Assembly: GCA_017883235.1 (NCBI GenBank)
Contig: JADGNY010000038.1
Span: 1 to 50,560 of the forward strand
Direction of reading: 5' to 3'
DNA from: Thermoanaerobaculia bacterium
GTDB lineage: Bacteria; Acidobacteriota; Thermoanaerobaculia; Gp7-AA8
DNA: 50,560 nucleotides
Part shown: piece by piece, positions 50,477-50,560 of the stretch
How positions within the stretch are numbered: the stretch's first letter is position 1
Layout: every line of letters begins with the position of its first letter
The notes under the pieces: model-generated
Databases searched by the model: none
Told to the model about the DNA's origin: nothing
What the model saw: only the letters and a program-made list of their open reading frames with translations
Position numbers and translations under genes: made by a program

Positions 50477-50500
50477 GACGTCAAGAGCCTTTCAATTCAC

Positions 50501-50560
50501 TGTCATCCTGAGGCGGCGGCAGCCCCGGAGGGGCAGAGCGCGCCGAAGGACCCCCAGCCT
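50501..50560. repeat. Intergenic repeat of the TGTCATCCTGAGGCG type, cut by window end
   Basis: TGTCATCCTGAGGCGGCGGC with GCCGAAGGACCCCC resembles a family of short dispersed intergenic hairpin repeats seen in many bacterial genomes. CCCCGGAGGGG lies inside it. Only part is in the window and no second copy was found here, so the call is tentative. Confidence 0.35.

Overview
The window comes from a GC-rich Gram-negative bacterium. The evidence is an outer-membrane set (BamD, CpoB, a 1000-residue TonB-dependent receptor with an N-terminal carboxypeptidase-regulatory domain, a second plug-less barrel protein) beside Lon, Era, Def, ThyA, FolA and LysA. Gene content and style, especially the Oar-like receptor and the sulfatase-TPR and D-aminoacylase-like proteins, fit an Acidobacteriota-type genome, but the assignment is an inference. 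No rRNA, tRNA or CRISPR array was seen.

Bases 1-13,030 are an accessory, defence-like island. It opens with a 21-bp tandem array. A minus-strand run follows, in transcription order: a small XRE regulator, a 1356-residue helical protein with six C-terminal membrane spans, a GIY-YIG half-gene, a frameshifted HipA-like kinase coupled to a DUF3037 gene, a decayed winged-helix remnant, and a detached C-terminal domain of the GIY-YIG family. Several toxin-antitoxin type modules come next: MntA/HepT with a DUF433 gene, HicB with a frameshifted HicA, a RelE-like toxin candidate with DUF2283, and XRE-ImmA with DUF4411. Many are broken, and a dispersed repeat element with GC-rich inverted arms lies between them.

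Bases 13,100-27,000 are housekeeping: an outer-membrane protein, a PHP phosphoesterase, then a tight co-directional run lon, PASTA protein, rpe, bamD, cpoB, TPR-cNMP protein and def, mostly with 4-base overlaps. An FNR-like reductase, a coiled-coil protein, a CorC-like CBS protein and era follow. Bases 27,000-36,000 hold the TonB receptor, a lipoprotein sulfatase with TPR repeats, a secreted repeat protein and an spmA/spmB pair.

Bases 36,000-44,200 are less conserved: two hypothetical genes, a second 21-bp tandem array, a patatin-like lipoprotein, and a secreted RHS-like protein with a zinc-protease-like end plus a secreted partner. The last two lie between an amino-acid permease gene and a duplicate of its 3' end. 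Bases 44,200-50,560 return to metabolism: D-aminoacylase-like protein, LysA, ThyA, FolA and an MFS exporter.

A recurring feature is hairpin-forming sequence at gene junctions, made of short tandem words repeated in inverted orientation (22.3, 22.95, 23.7-24.06, 44.2, 46.0 and 48.2-48.6 kb). Two of these extend into coding sequence: one adds about 26 residues inside the sulfatase, the other supplies most of a lipoprotein signal peptide.
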